From Bacteroidota bacterium (GTDB taxonomy: Bacteria; Bacteroidota; Ignavibacteria; Ignavibacteriales; Ignavibacteriaceae): a stretch of 5,117 nucleotides of DNA. Both the position numbers and the translations under genes were made by a program. The notes under the pieces are model-generated. The model was not told the origin of the DNA. It made no database searches and saw only the letters and a program-made list of their open reading frames with translations. This document shows, piece after piece, positions 4,973-5,117 of this stretch. Every line of letters starts with the position of its first letter. Positions within the stretch are counted from its first letter, which is position 1. The stretch is taken from contig JAJYIL010000275.1 of NCBI GenBank assembly GCA_021790055.1, forward strand, positions 1-5,117, given 5' to 3'.

Positions 4973-5117
4973 TTGATCATTAATATTGTTGATGCTTCCT
5001 TCAAAAGAGACAACGTTTACATCTTAAAAAAAATTACATGGACTGTTAAGCCCGGCGAGCATTGGGCTATCATCGGGCTGAACGGTTCAGGTAAGACTTC
5101 ACTTTTGAAAAGATCGG
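4973..5117 (+). CDS. ABC transporter ATP-binding protein (ModF-like), 5' part only
   Basis: The first 48 codons of an ABC ATPase that runs off the right edge. The reading is MIINIVDASFKRDNVYILKK, then ITWTVKPGEHWAIIGLNGSG and KTSLL; the Walker A P-loop GLNGSGKT occupies residues 35-42. GEHWAIIGLNGSGK is the form typical of the ModF-like group of stand-alone ATPases (annotated as molybdenum-transport ATPases, though often without a nearby permease). No ATG is in frame upstream of the conserved start region. A TTG at 4973 aligns with the expected Met-Ile-Ile opening and follows the purine-rich AAGAGAGA (4960-4967), so a TTG start is proposed. Walker B, signature and second-domain motifs lie outside the window, so subgroup and completeness cannot be judged. 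It follows the DinB-family gene on the same strand, 81 bp away, across the hairpin repeat. Confidence 0.88.
   Translation, partial: MIINIVDASFKRDNVYILKKITWTVKPGEHWAIIGLNGSGKTSLLKRS

Overview
The window is AT-rich bacterial DNA, apparently chromosomal. It probably comes from the Bacteroidota/Chlorobiota/Ignavibacteriota side of the tree. That placement is an inference from exact TAnnTTTG (-7-type) promoter motifs in front of three transcription units, weak or absent -33/-35 boxes, and the general look of the proteins. There is no rRNA, tRNA, CRISPR array, transposase or phage gene.

Layout. (1) 1-944, plus strand: a broken efflux locus. An RND (AcrB-like) inner-membrane pump gene enters from the left, stops matching its family inside the second transmembrane helix at about 594-604, and is joined directly and out of frame to the last ~115 codons of a MacB/FtsX-type ABC permease. 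Both genes are therefore remnants. (2) 945-1040: a convergent spacer of nested inverted and direct repeats. (3) 1041-2566, minus strand: a two-gene unit, a Gfo/Idh/MocA oxidoreductase followed 17 bp later by a nitroreductase-family flavoprotein. (4) 2567-2650: a compact divergent promoter region with a TAnnTTTG box on each strand. (5) 2651-3892, plus strand: a complete MFS_3/EntS-like exporter. (6) 3893-4378: 486 bp with no convincing gene, holding an inverted repeat, a palindrome and a promoter candidate just ahead of the next gene. (7) 4391-4891, plus strand: a DinB/DUF664-type four-helix protein that lacks one of the usual three metal-binding histidines. (8) 4892-4972: a spacer dominated by a GCAAAGCGC hairpin/direct-repeat element. 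(9) 4973 to the right edge, plus strand: the first 48 codons of a ModF-like ABC ATPase, apparently with a TTG start.

How the genes work together. Nothing here builds an obvious pathway. The oxidoreductase pair is the only clear operon, and its substrates cannot be named from sequence. The exporter is divergently transcribed from that pair and might share its control. I see no strong case for a new defence or biosynthetic system. The item most worth checking is the RND-MacB junction, which is either a real deletion in a tandem efflux operon or an assembly chimera. After that come the two families of structured intergenic repeats and the DinB protein with its altered metal site.
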